Source of the DNA: HXMU1420-13 sp963691715
GTDB taxonomy: Bacteria > Bacteroidota > Rhodothermia > Balneolales > Balneolaceae
Assembly: GCA_963691715.1 (NCBI GenBank)
Contig: OY829281.1
Location: 1,922,001 to 1,986,000 of the forward strand
DNA: 64,000 nucleotides
Direction: 5' to 3'
A program made the translations under genes and the position numbers. Shown here piece after piece: positions 38,338 through 47,900 of the stretch. The first letter of the stretch is position 1; each line of letters opens with the position of its first letter. Below the pieces are notes generated by a model. It searched no databases. It was not told the DNA's origin and saw only the letters and a list, made by a program, of their open reading frames with translations.

Positions 38338-41300
38338 ATGGGTGGGTTATCAAAACTAGCGGTACAGCGCCCTATCACTTTCTTAATGACTAGCCTGATA
38401 TTTATTGGGTTTGGAATTTATGGAGTTTTTCAATTACGACTGAATTTATATCCAGATGTTAGTTTTCCAACTATAACTATTTTTACTGGATATGAAGGAG
38501 TTGCACCCGAAGATATTGAAGCACTAGTAACTCGCCCAATAGAAGAACAAGTAGGCAGTATAAGTGGAATTAGAAGAGTTCGCTCCCTTTCAAGTCAAGG
38601 TGCATCTGTAGTAAAGCTAAATTTTAATTGGGGAACAGATTTATATGAAGCTGAAAACGATGTTAGAAAACAACTTGGCTTTGTAACTAGAACAATTCCA
38701 GACGATGCAGACACCCCTTTGGTATTTAGTTACGACCCAAATCAAGAGCCGATCGTGGTACTAGCAGTAACTTCTGATGTACGATCGTCACGTGATCTTA
38801 GAACATATTCAACTCAAGTTCTTGAACAAAGGATCGAACGTACAAATGGAATTGCTTCAGCAGAAACCTCTGGTGGGTTGGAACGACAAATAAATGTATC
38901 CATCGACAATGAAAAAATGCGGCTTTATAATATTACTATTGGTGATATATCAGCTCGATTAGCATCCGAGAATATACAAGTTCCTGCTGGTCAACTTATT
39001 GAGGGAAATACCGTGTATTCATTACGTACAATGGGAGAATTAAAAACCGTTGAGCAAATCATGAATACAGTGGTTGAAGTGAGAGAAGGCCAAACGCTTT
39101 ATCTTAAAGATGTGGCAAGTGTTAGTGATGGAATAGCACAACCTATCGGGAATGTACAAGTGAACAGCGAAGATGGTATCATCGTAAATATTTACCGCCA
39201 GAGTGATGCAAATGTGGTTGTAGCAGCTGATGAAGTAATTAGAAACTTAGAATCAATCAAAGAAGCTTTACCAGAAGATGTTATCGTTGAGGTCTTGACC
39301 AATAAAGCAGAATTCATCAAAATGTCGATTAAAAACCTACTGCTCACAGGGCTACAGGCTATAATTCTTGTTGTACTAATTCTCCTAGTTTTTCTAAGGA
39401 GCGGACGATCAGCCTTAATTATTGCGATTTCTATTCCTGTGTCTATTGTAACGACTTTTGCAGTTATGGATTTTGCTAACCTTAGCCTAAATATTATTTC
39501 GCTGTCTGGACTTACACTTGCTGTTGGTCTTGTAGTAGATGATGCTGTCGTAGTTTTAGAAAATATTTTTAGATTTCGTGAAGAAGGTCATAAAGGAAAA
39601 GATGCAGCGGTTATGGGAGCTAAAGAAGTGGCCGTTCCAGTAGTAGTTTCTACCTTAACTACCTTAGTTGTTTTTCTACCTATCTTATTCGTACCTGGTA
39701 TTGCGGGATTTTTATTTCGTGACTTAGCACTTACTATATCATTCTCCTTAACGGTGTCGTCATTAGTTGCTCTTACTTTAATTCCGATGATGACCTCTCA
39801 GTTTTTCAAAGATGGAAAAGCTAAATTTCAATCTGAAAATAAGCTTGCCCTTTTCTTTAGTAACCTACTTGTACAACTCGAAAAAGTATATTCAAAGCAA
39901 CTAAACACTACACTAAACAATAGCTGGACTGTTGTAATTGCTTCTGTACTGTTTTTTGGGGCCACCTTACCCATATTCGATTCTTTAGGCGGTGAATTTT
40001 TTCCAAGGGTAGATGAGAATGCATTTACGATAGAAATAAGTAGAGAACCAGGCGTAAGTCTTTTAGAATTGGAACGATCTATTAAACAAGTTGAAAGTAT
40101 CATTAGCCAAACTGTACCTGAAGCACGCATTGTAGTCTCTGACTATGGCGATAAAGAAGGTATAGAGGGAGCAGATAATCCGGGAGGCTTTACCGGAATT
40201 GTTCGAGTAGAATTAGTTGCTCAGAATGAAAGAGAACGAACCCAATTTGATATAGTAAATACGCTACTGAATGAACTTACCATAGTTCCTGGTATTGATG
40301 CACAAGAAATTGTAATTGATCCTTTGAGTCCAGATGGAGAAAATGGACTGATCGTTCAAATTTTTGGTTTTGATCCAGAAATTAAGAAAGATCTTACTAA
40401 TGGTGTAAAAGAACGGTTAGCCGAAATTCCAGGGTTGGTTAGCGCATACAGCACTTCTGATAAAGGAAGACCAGAATTGCGGTTAATAATGGATAGAGAG
40501 CGAATTTCTTTGGTAGGGATGAGTACTAATCAAGTAGCAACGGCTGTAAGCGATGCCGTACAGGGAAACATAGCTACCAGCTTTGTAGATCAAGGCGTAG
40601 AATTTGAAGTATTAGTAGAACTAGATCCAAAACAGAAATCACAATCTACGGATTTAGAGACGATACAAATTCAAACTCCATCTGGCATATGGATGCCTCT
40701 AAGTAATTTAGCTCGTATTGAAAGATTTACTGGACCAACCAATGTTACCCGAATTGATCAAGAAAGAGTTGTTGAAATCTATACTGAATTAGATGGAACC
40801 GACCTTAAAACGGCCACAAATCAAGCAAAAATACTCTTAGACGAGATTCAATGGCCTGATGGATATCGGTATGCTCTCGCAGGCTCGGCTGAAGAACAAG
40901 CTGAATCTTTCAATTTTCTTTTATTAGCATTCGCAATAGCAGGTATACTTACATATATGGTGATGGCCTCACAATTTGAAAGTTTAATCGAGCCATTTAT
41001 AATCATTTTTACGATTCCATTAGCTTTATCAGGGGTATTGATTTTATTAGGTCTTACTTCAACACCTATAAGTGTAACTGCAATGGTAGGTTTAATTCTT
41101 CTTTCTGGTATAGTTGTAAATAATGGGATTGTGATGATCGATTATATAAAAATCTTACAAGCCAGAGGATTATCTAGAAATGAAGCTATTATTGAGGGTG
41201 CTACAAGGCGTTTACGCCCTATCTTAATGACCGCTTTCACAACTGTGTTATCCATGGTTCCTTTAGCTTTGGAAGTTGGTTCAGGTTCTGAAACATGGAG

Positions 41301-41463
41301 TCCAATGGCGAGAACAGTAATTGGGGGGCTCACCATGTCTACCCTCTTAATGCTTTTTGTGGTACCTAGTATTTATAATCTTATAAATAGAGGTGTTAGT
41401 AAATTAGGTTTTGACACCACTCAAAAAGAAGATCCCTTAGCCAATCAAGAGGTACTTGCATGA
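38338..41463 (+). CDS. RND efflux pump, first copy
   Basis: 1041 residues, HAE1/AcrB-like with twelve helices and two large periplasmic loops. The proton-relay pair is VGLVVDDAVVVLENIFR in helix 4. A second-half GGEFFPRVDENAFTIEIS segment and the late VGLILLSGIVVNNGIVMIDY helix are the usual landmarks. It works with the lipoprotein adaptor and probably TolC-like channels elsewhere. Its stop overlaps the start of the second pump in ATGA, so they are produced together. Confidence 0.95.
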   Translation: MGGLSKLAVQRPITFLMTSLIFIGFGIYGVFQLRLNLYPDVSFPTITIFTGYEGVAPEDIEALVTRPIEEQVGSISGIRRVRSLSSQGASVVKLNFNWGTDLYEAENDVRKQLGFVTRTIPDDADTPLVFSYDPNQEPIVVLAVTSDVRSSRDLRTYSTQVLEQRIERTNGIASAETSGGLERQINVSIDNEKMRLYNITIGDISARLASENIQVPAGQLIEGNTVYSLRTMGELKTVEQIMNTVVEVREGQTLYLKDVASVSDGIAQPIGNVQVNSEDGIIVNIYRQSDANVVVAADEVIRNLESIKEALPEDVIVEVLTNKAEFIKMSIKNLLLTGLQAIILVVLILLVFLRSGRSALIIAISIPVSIVTTFAVMDFANLSLNIISLSGLTLAVGLVVDDAVVVLENIFRFREEGHKGKDAAVMGAKEVAVPVVVSTLTTLVVFLPILFVPGIAGFLFRDLALTISFSLTVSSLVALTLIPMMTSQFFKDGKAKFQSENKLALFFSNLLVQLEKVYSKQLNTTLNNSWTVVIASVLFFGATLPIFDSLGGEFFPRVDENAFTIEISREPGVSLLELERSIKQVESIISQTVPEARIVVSDYGDKEGIEGADNPGGFTGIVRVELVAQNERERTQFDIVNTLLNELTIVPGIDAQEIVIDPLSPDGENGLIVQIFGFDPEIKKDLTNGVKERLAEIPGLVSAYSTSDKGRPELRLIMDRERISLVGMSTNQVATAVSDAVQGNIATSFVDQGVEFEVLVELDPKQKSQSTDLETIQIQTPSGIWMPLSNLARIERFTGPTNVTRIDQERVVEIYTELDGTDLKTATNQAKILLDEIQWPDGYRYALAGSAEEQAESFNFLLLAFAIAGILTYMVMASQFESLIEPFIIIFTIPLALSGVLILLGLTSTPISVTAMVGLILLSGIVVNNGIVMIDYIKILQARGLSRNEAIIEGATRRLRPILMTAFTTVLSMVPLALEVGSGSETWSPMARTVIGGLTMSTLLMLFVVPSIYNLINRGVSKLGFDTTQKEDPLANQEVLA

Positions 41464-44400
41464 AAAAATTCTCTATAGCAGGAGGAGTACTTAACCGACC
41501 TATTACTGTCATTATGATGACATTGATTATCGTAGGATTTGGAATTTTCTCATTAACCAATCTTAGAGTAACTCTTTTCCCATCATTAAATATTCCAATT
41601 ATTGCTATATCTACGGGTTACCAGAATGTCGCACCTGAGGATATAGATCGAATTCTTGTTACACCTATAGAAGGTGCAATTTCGGCAGTAGAAGGAATTG
41701 AAGAAATGGAATCGAATGTAAGTCGAGGAAATGCATTTATACGCATGAACCTCTATCCTGGTACAGACATACGGAAAACGGAATTGCAAATTCAAAAGGC
41801 CATCGACCAAATACGCAATGACCTTCCAGAACAAGCAAGAGAACCTGTCATTTTTCAATTCGATCCAGAAGCCCGTCCAATTATGCAATTAAGCATCAAC
41901 TCTTCATTAAAAGGATTGGATGAATTAAGAAATCTTGCTGAACAAATTGTAGAACCAAATTTAGAACGTTTAGTTGGACTTGCTTCAGCAAATACTAGAG
42001 GAGGTTTAGAACGCCGTATTTATGTTGATGTTACTCCAATGAAATTGGCACAACATAATCTGGTACCTCAAGAAATAGAAAATGCAATATCTACCAATAA
42101 TACCCAACTTCCAATGGGTAATGTACTCGCTAATTCAATCAGCTATTCAGTACGGGCAGAATCCATGTTTAAGACTGTGGAAGAAATAAGTAACACCATT
42201 GTAAAAATTGCTGAAAATGGGGTTCCTATTCGAGTAAAAGATGTAGCTGAAGTATCTGATGGATTTACAGAAGTAACCAGTTTGGTTAATGTAAATGGAA
42301 ATAATAGCGTCTCTATTGAGGTTCAAAAAAACTCTGATGCAAATACTCTTGATGTTGTAAATGCTGTAAAAGAAACAGTACCGTCTATTAATGAAATACT
42401 TCCACCAGGTGTTGAACTGATTATTTTAAGCGATGAGGGGCAGATTATAGACGACTCCATCAATAATCTTGCTCAATCATCGCTAATTGCGCTCGTTGTA
42501 GTAGTGGTAGTAATCTTAGTATTTATGGGCGGATGGCGTATTTCGCTTGTTGTAGCTTTATCTATCCCAATTTCTATTTCTGCGTGTTTTGCAGCGATGT
42601 TCGCAACCGGCTTAACGTTGAACATATTCACAATTTCTGCACTTGCTCTTGCTATTGGTCTTTTAGTTGATAATGCTATAGTTGTTTCCGAAAGTATTGC
42701 ACGTAAATTAGAAGATGGGCTTTCTAAACATGAAGCTGCATTAACTGGCACAAATGAAGTAATAGGACCTCTTCTAGGCTCAACACTAACTACGCTCGGT
42801 GTATTTATTCCAATCACTCTATTAACGGGCATTCAAGGTGTGATATTTAAAGAATTTGCTCTTACTATCAGTTTTGCCATTGGAATTTCCTTTATTGCTT
42901 CTATAGTACTTGTACCGGTGATCTCTGTATTGCTATTGGATGTGACACAATTCGGAAAAAGTGGCTTCATTTTTTCAGCCATTCATAAATTAGAAAATGG
43001 TTATGCATCTATTTTAAATTGGGTAATGCGCCACAAATGGATCCCAACATTGGTAGTATTCGGTGTACTATTTGGCACATATTCTATCTTAGGAAATATT
43101 GATAAAGAAGGTTTTCCTGAATCTGATACTGGTGAAATTGATGTTAATGTAAGGCTTCAAGAAGGTACTAAACTCGTTACTACTCTCGATGTAATGGATA
43201 CTTTTGAGGATATTCTTTTATCAAAACCCGAAATAGAAACCCTCATCTCAAATATTGGAAGAAGTAGATGGGTTGAACAAAGCAATGCAGGCAGTTTTTC
43301 ATTAAAGTTGGTTGACCAAGAACAAAGAAAAACGACCAGTAATGAATTAGCAGCTTCTATACGTCAAGAATTAGTCTCTCCAGGAGTAACCGTTACGGCT
43401 AGAGTTGAAGGTGGAGGCTTACGATTCGGCGGTAGAGGATTTAGTTTTGGTGGGAATTCTCTTCGGCTTACATTTATTGGACCTGAAATGGAGGAATTAC
43501 TTAAAATCTCTAATAAGATTGAAGAGCGATTACTTGACGATCCTAACATTACAGAGGTAGATAATGGAAGAACTGATCCAACCCCTGAATTACAATATAT
43601 TGTAGACAGAAATAGAATTGGATTACTAAATTCAGGAGTCGCAAATGTAGCTGGAAATCTCCGAACCCAAACTTTAGGAAACCAAGCAGGTTTCTTTCGA
43701 TCTGAAGGTCGTGAAATACCCATAGAAGTTCGCACCTCAAAAGATGCCTTAAAATCGCGTGAAGATCTATTTGATTTAGAAGTACTTCAATTTGAAAATC
43801 AACGAATACCTGTAATTGCAGTTGGCGAATTTGTTGAAACAAAAGGGGTAGATTCTTACAGAAAGAGAGACCGTGAGGTTTTACTTGATGTTAATATTCA
43901 ATTCAATGGGGATGCCAATGAGTACAAAGAATTGATAACTAATTTTATTGAAGAAGAAATTGTATTACCCGATGGATATCGATATGACTTTACTGGAGCA
44001 AGTGCAGAAACTGACCGCTCTAGTACTCAATTTCTGTGGGCTGGTTTAGCTGCGATAATATTGATGTTTATGATTATGGCATCACTATTTGAAAATTTTC
44101 GAGATCCCTTTGTCATTTGGTTTTGTATACCAATGGCAATATTTGGAGCTCTTGCTGGCTTACTACTTTCTGGATTACCATTAAGTAATACAGGATATAT
44201 TGGTTTATTTATGTTGGTTGGAATTATATTGAACAATGGAATTGTGCTGGTTGATTACATGCATCTAAGAACACGGGGAATGAAGTTTGATATTTCCGAA
44301 AACTCAAAATTTATGAATAATATTTTAGAAGCATGTAAACGAAGAATGCGTCCTATATTATTGACTGCTATTACTACTATATGTTCAATGATCCCATTAT

Positions 44401-44609
44401 CATTAGAATTAGGAGCAGGCGCTGAGATATGGTCTCCCTTAGCCAAAACTGTGATTTTTGGTTTATCTTTCGGGGTAATATTCACGTTATTTGTCACACC
44501 CGCTCTTTCTGTAGGTTTGAAACAAATTTCTTCATGGATCGGTACATTATTCAACAGATTAAGAAGTGAACATTCTACTGTAGAAGTAGTAGATATTTCA
44601 AGTCAATAA
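41460..44609 (+). CDS. RND efflux pump, second copy
   Basis: 1049 residues of the same family as the previous gene. Helix 4 reads IGLLVDNAIVVSESIAR, keeping the first Asp of the proton pair and Asn in place of the second; many HAE1 proteins have this form. Two adjacent pumps with one adaptor recall MdtABC, where the two pump proteins form mixed trimers. The pair here is probably a similar hetero-system, though substrates cannot be read. Confidence 0.94.
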   Translation: MKKFSIAGGVLNRPITVIMMTLIIVGFGIFSLTNLRVTLFPSLNIPIIAISTGYQNVAPEDIDRILVTPIEGAISAVEGIEEMESNVSRGNAFIRMNLYPGTDIRKTELQIQKAIDQIRNDLPEQAREPVIFQFDPEARPIMQLSINSSLKGLDELRNLAEQIVEPNLERLVGLASANTRGGLERRIYVDVTPMKLAQHNLVPQEIENAISTNNTQLPMGNVLANSISYSVRAESMFKTVEEISNTIVKIAENGVPIRVKDVAEVSDGFTEVTSLVNVNGNNSVSIEVQKNSDANTLDVVNAVKETVPSINEILPPGVELIILSDEGQIIDDSINNLAQSSLIALVVVVVVILVFMGGWRISLVVALSIPISISACFAAMFATGLTLNIFTISALALAIGLLVDNAIVVSESIARKLEDGLSKHEAALTGTNEVIGPLLGSTLTTLGVFIPITLLTGIQGVIFKEFALTISFAIGISFIASIVLVPVISVLLLDVTQFGKSGFIFSAIHKLENGYASILNWVMRHKWIPTLVVFGVLFGTYSILGNIDKEGFPESDTGEIDVNVRLQEGTKLVTTLDVMDTFEDILLSKPEIETLISNIGRSRWVEQSNAGSFSLKLVDQEQRKTTSNELAASIRQELVSPGVTVTARVEGGGLRFGGRGFSFGGNSLRLTFIGPEMEELLKISNKIEERLLDDPNITEVDNGRTDPTPELQYIVDRNRIGLLNSGVANVAGNLRTQTLGNQAGFFRSEGREIPIEVRTSKDALKSREDLFDLEVLQFENQRIPVIAVGEFVETKGVDSYRKRDREVLLDVNIQFNGDANEYKELITNFIEEEIVLPDGYRYDFTGASAETDRSSTQFLWAGLAAIILMFMIMASLFENFRDPFVIWFCIPMAIFGALAGLLLSGLPLSNTGYIGLFMLVGIILNNGIVLVDYMHLRTRGMKFDISENSKFMNNILEACKRRMRPILLTAITTICSMIPLSLELGAGAEIWSPLAKTVIFGLSFGVIFTLFVTPALSVGLKQISSWIGTLFNRLRSEHSTVEVVDISSQ

Positions 44610-44665
44610 TTTACATTTAAACGTGTTTTTTATATCCTATAAAAAATAATTGAAAGGAGTTAACA

Positions 44666-44965
44666 ATGAGTAAAACAGGAAATTTTATTGCGGGTTTATT
44701 TACTGGTGCTATGGCTGGAACCGTTTTGGCTTTATTATACGCCCCAGATACAGGAAAAAATACTAGAGACCGCTTGTCTTATAGATTAAGTAATTACAGA
44801 GATGAATTGAACGAACTGATCTCTGAATTAAGAAAAGAAAAACAAAAACTTATTTCTGAAGCGAAAGAAAAAGGTGAAGCTGTTGTTACTGATGCTAAAC
44901 AAAAAGCAGATCATTTAATCAAAGAAGCAGAAGATTTACTTCATTCTATCGACAAAGCAGATTAA
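44666..44965 (+). CDS. YtxH-domain protein
   Basis: 99 residues: a helical hydrophobic/Gly-rich N-terminus (FIAGLFTGAMAGTVLALLYA), PDTGKNTRDRL right after it, then a long Lys/Glu coiled coil. This is the YtxH layout, small membrane-anchored stress-type proteins with no firm role. It has one of the few strong Shine-Dalgarno sites in the window (AAAGGAG, 8 bases before ATG), unusual where most genes have none. A terminator follows. Confidence 0.82.
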   Translation: MSKTGNFIAGLFTGAMAGTVLALLYAPDTGKNTRDRLSYRLSNYRDELNELISELRKEKQKLISEAKEKGEAVVTDAKQKADHLIKEAEDLLHSIDKAD

Positions 44966-44986
44966 TACCTACTTTTACAACAAATT

Positions 44987-45025
44987 AAAAGACGCTTCGG
45001 GCTCCTATCCAATGCGTCTTTTTTT
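44987..45025 (+). terminator. Terminator after ytxH, works both ways
   Basis: AAAAGACGC (44987-44995) and GCGTCTTTT (45014-45022) with T on one side and A on the other. It can also end the minus-strand operon that finishes at 45072. Confidence 0.85.
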
Positions 45026-45071
45026 CTTGAATGTTTAAGTTATTCCACTAAGATAATTCAAAGAGTAATTG

Positions 45072-46820
45072 TCATTCTTCTTCTTTTCGTATTTTCCATA
45101 CTTCATAAATATCATTAAAAAGTAGGGTATCAACCTTAATGGTAGCTTCTTTTCGTAATGATTCAATTTCTGAGTTAATGGTAGTAAATACTCTATATTT
45201 AGTTTCAATATCAGCTGTGGAAGTCTCATCTTTAACTTCCGTTAAATCTCTCTGCACTACATTTAATACCATCCAACCATCTGTTTTTGAATAACCTATC
45301 ACAGGTGTATTCACTAATGCTTTTCTAATAAGATTGAAATCATTATCTGATTGATCAATGGTTTGATAATCGTACATCTGAAAGGCATCATAACTGATAG
45401 GTAAATCCCCTGAATTTATTTCTTCTTTAATTCTCTCTGCCTCTTCAAGACCATTTGTGGTAATTTTCCAATATTCAGACTTAAATACCACATTACGATT
45501 CTTTATTAACCGATCTTTATAACTGTTAGGTACTTCAATTGAAGAGGTATCTAATAATGCAGTCTTAATTAAATCATATTGATATAAATCTGATAAAATT
45601 TCATATCCCCTTACGTTAACGTCTTTAACTACCCGTTCATCTTGTATATAATTTTCATTAGAAGCTAATTGATATATAACCTCATTTCTTAATCCTCTTC
45701 CTACAGATGCTCCTGTTCTAACCTTTGATTCCTGAAAAGATAAATAAGGCAACCATTTAATATAATCTCCAAAAGTAAACTCCTTAATTACCCCGTTCTG
45801 ATTGTATGAAGCTAGTATAGCTTCATTATCAAATGAACGTTCAAGAAATTGAATTCTTTCATCTGTCCAATTACCCTCTTCTATATTTTCAGGATTTTCA
45901 TCAGCATTGATTATGGTATTACCTTCGAGATTTAAAATTATTTCTCGGAGCTTCATTATGTTTTCTGCATCAGCTTCCACACTTAAGCCATTCATAAGTG
46001 TTTGAACATACTCATTAGATACTAATTGCTGTTTTCTTAATCTTAACTGGCTGGTTACCCCTTTCTTTCTATACTGATAGTCATCTTCAGTAAGCATTGC
46101 TGGGAATTCAATATGTTCTATATAAATTATGTGATAGCCTAATTGGGTTCGAATTGGCTTGCTGAACTCATTTAAATTCGTTGAATAAGCTGCTTCTGCA
46201 AAGGCATCATCTACTCCAAAATAACTTATAGGTCCGATATATCCCGCTAATGAATCATAGGTTTCTGTTTTATAAAAATCATTAGCAACATCAATAAAAT
46301 TATCACCAGTCATTAGTCGCTGGTATGATTCTGTTAAATCCTCAACATTTTGGCTATATAATTGTCGCACAAAAACTTTTCGTTGTCGCTTAGCGTATGC
46401 AAGTCGAGTTTCTTCGTCGGATAATGGCTCCAACAATTCTCCCATTTCATCACTGAAATAGTAATCTAACATCGATTTCCTTTCTTGATAGGTAATTGCG
46501 CTTTTATAAATTTGATGATTTAGTAATCCATGATCTGCAGCAGCCTCAGCGAGTAGGATAGTGTCTATCAATTCATTCAAGAAGGCATATCTCTCATTTT
46601 TTGTATCATTACGCCCCGTCTTAATGAGATGCTTAACATATTTTGATTCGAAATCGAATACCGTTCTTTCGACACCATTAACATTGAACAATACCTTAAA
46701 GTCTCGATGAGTTTCACTATTTTTTTCTTTACATCCTAAGAGAAGAATCAGAAATAACAAAAAAAAGAAAGGCTGCCTTTTGTGGAGGCAGCCAAAATCT
46801 TTAAAAAAAATACTATTCAT
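45072..46820 (-). CDS. PpiC/SurA-type peptidyl-prolyl isomerase lipoprotein
   Basis: 582 residues. Lipoprotein signal FLLFLILLLGC, Cys at about 30. A SurA_N-like chaperone region follows (VFDFESKYVKHLI, AFLNELIDTILLAEAA), then a parvulin domain at about 150-245 with YIGPISYF, FSKPIRTQLGYHIIYIEH. The remainder is helical and chaperone-like. It should assist outer-membrane protein folding, fitting its place after receptor and PorV genes. The first 25 codons contain a textbook terminator (46757-46793) for the upstream gene, so expression may depend on readthrough or a separate promoter. Confidence 0.8.
   Translation of the reverse strand: MNSIFFKDFGCLHKRQPFFFLLFLILLLGCKEKNSETHRDFKVLFNVNGVERTVFDFESKYVKHLIKTGRNDTKNERYAFLNELIDTILLAEAAADHGLLNHQIYKSAITYQERKSMLDYYFSDEMGELLEPLSDEETRLAYAKRQRKVFVRQLYSQNVEDLTESYQRLMTGDNFIDVANDFYKTETYDSLAGYIGPISYFGVDDAFAEAAYSTNLNEFSKPIRTQLGYHIIYIEHIEFPAMLTEDDYQYRKKGVTSQLRLRKQQLVSNEYVQTLMNGLSVEADAENIMKLREIILNLEGNTIINADENPENIEEGNWTDERIQFLERSFDNEAILASYNQNGVIKEFTFGDYIKWLPYLSFQESKVRTGASVGRGLRNEVIYQLASNENYIQDERVVKDVNVRGYEILSDLYQYDLIKTALLDTSSIEVPNSYKDRLIKNRNVVFKSEYWKITTNGLEEAERIKEEINSGDLPISYDAFQMYDYQTIDQSDNDFNLIRKALVNTPVIGYSKTDGWMVLNVVQRDLTEVKDETSTADIETKYRVFTTINSEIESLRKEATIKVDTLLFNDIYEVWKIRKEEE
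46757..46793 (-). terminator. Terminator inside the ppiase signal-peptide codons
   Basis: On the minus strand GGCTGCCT (46786-46793) and AGGCAGCC (46771-46778) form a perfect 8-bp stem with a 7-base loop, followed by TTTCTTTTTTTTGTT. It begins 29 bases after the PorV-like gene's stop, the standard position. It also encodes residues about 11-20 (GCLHKRQP) and the Phe-rich signal core of the next gene. Confidence 0.8.
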
Positions 46821-46821
46821 G

Positions 46822-47880
46822 TTAGAAGTATATTTTCACATCAACTATTGTTGTTTGGCCTAAATACTCATAGGGCACTTGTGCAAAATCTACTCCTATG
46901 GCCATTCCTGAAGAGGTTTTGAGGGTAAAACCAGCACCATAGGTAAAGTGTGAATCAACATTATCATCTAAAAATAAATCTTTATAGCCCGTACGCACAT
47001 GGAATTTTACCGTATTTGATAAATAGCTTAATTCCGAACCAGAATCTAAGTTTAGTTTATTATCATTGGTTTGTTGAACTTCGCTAAGGAGTTTAAATTC
47101 TAAATTCTCTTGTTTAATTGCTGGAACCATTACTCCAAATTTGAATGATAGAGGAAGCTCCCAAGAATCTAATTTAATATTCCCAATGATTGCATCATTA
47201 TTTCCTTGATGTTGACTGTCAAGGTCAACAAATGTTTCAGAATTTATACCCGACATCTGCATGTCATTTCCAAAATTTGTAATAGATGCTCCAATTGTTA
47301 AGCCATTTATATAATCTGTTTTTAGCAAGAATCCCATATCTATGGCTACCGCTTCTGCAACCATATCGTAGATCTTTTGTTGGATAAATTTAACGCCTGC
47401 CCCAAAATGAAAAGATTCTGTAAGATTTTGTGCATACACAATATTCATGCTTAAATCATGTGCACCAAATGTTGCACCTATACCTTCAGGGTTTTCAACT
47501 GTTCTCACATCCATACGTCCATAATCTACGTAGTTGATTCCAAAACCAAGGTTTTTACCTGGTTCTTTACCAATAGGTATTACCATTGCTGCTCCATAGA
47601 TATCGACATCAACAAAATATTGGTTAACACTTATAAAACTTGAACTGTAAGTGCCACCGTCATTTTCAATTGATATACCTGCAGGATTCCAAAACATTGC
47701 TTCAGCACCAGATACGTTTATTGAATTTGCATGTCCAAGTGCTGCACCTTTTGCACCAACCCCTAGTGTTAAAAATGGGGCTGCTGTTGTTCCTACTCTA
47801 GATTCATTTCCAGACTGTGCTTGAACTAATGTAAAAGCAAGTACTAGAATTAACTGTGTTAGAATGATTTTTTTTGTCAT
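46822..47880 (-). CDS. PorV/PorQ-like outer-membrane protein
   Basis: 352 residues from ATG 47880 (a TTG 12 bases upstream is less likely). Signal peptide to about AQS at 22. The mature start has the family motif AAPFLTLGVGAKGAALGHAN and MFWNPAGI, then repeated amphipathic beta strands ending KIYF with an aromatic C-terminus. PorV is the outer-membrane shuttle for type IX secretion cargo, and paralogues pair with specific surface proteins. Its neighbours here are a large sorting-tail protein and a receptor, so it may serve them. Confidence 0.85.
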   Translation of the reverse strand: MTKKIILTQLILVLAFTLVQAQSGNESRVGTTAAPFLTLGVGAKGAALGHANSINVSGAEAMFWNPAGISIENDGGTYSSSFISVNQYFVDVDIYGAAMVIPIGKEPGKNLGFGINYVDYGRMDVRTVENPEGIGATFGAHDLSMNIVYAQNLTESFHFGAGVKFIQQKIYDMVAEAVAIDMGFLLKTDYINGLTIGASITNFGNDMQMSGINSETFVDLDSQHQGNNDAIIGNIKLDSWELPLSFKFGVMVPAIKQENLEFKLLSEVQQTNDNKLNLDSGSELSYLSNTVKFHVRTGYKDLFLDDNVDSHFTYGAGFTLKTSSGMAIGVDFAQVPYEYLGQTTIVDVKIYF

Positions 47881-47900
47881 TTTATTCACCAATACTTGCC

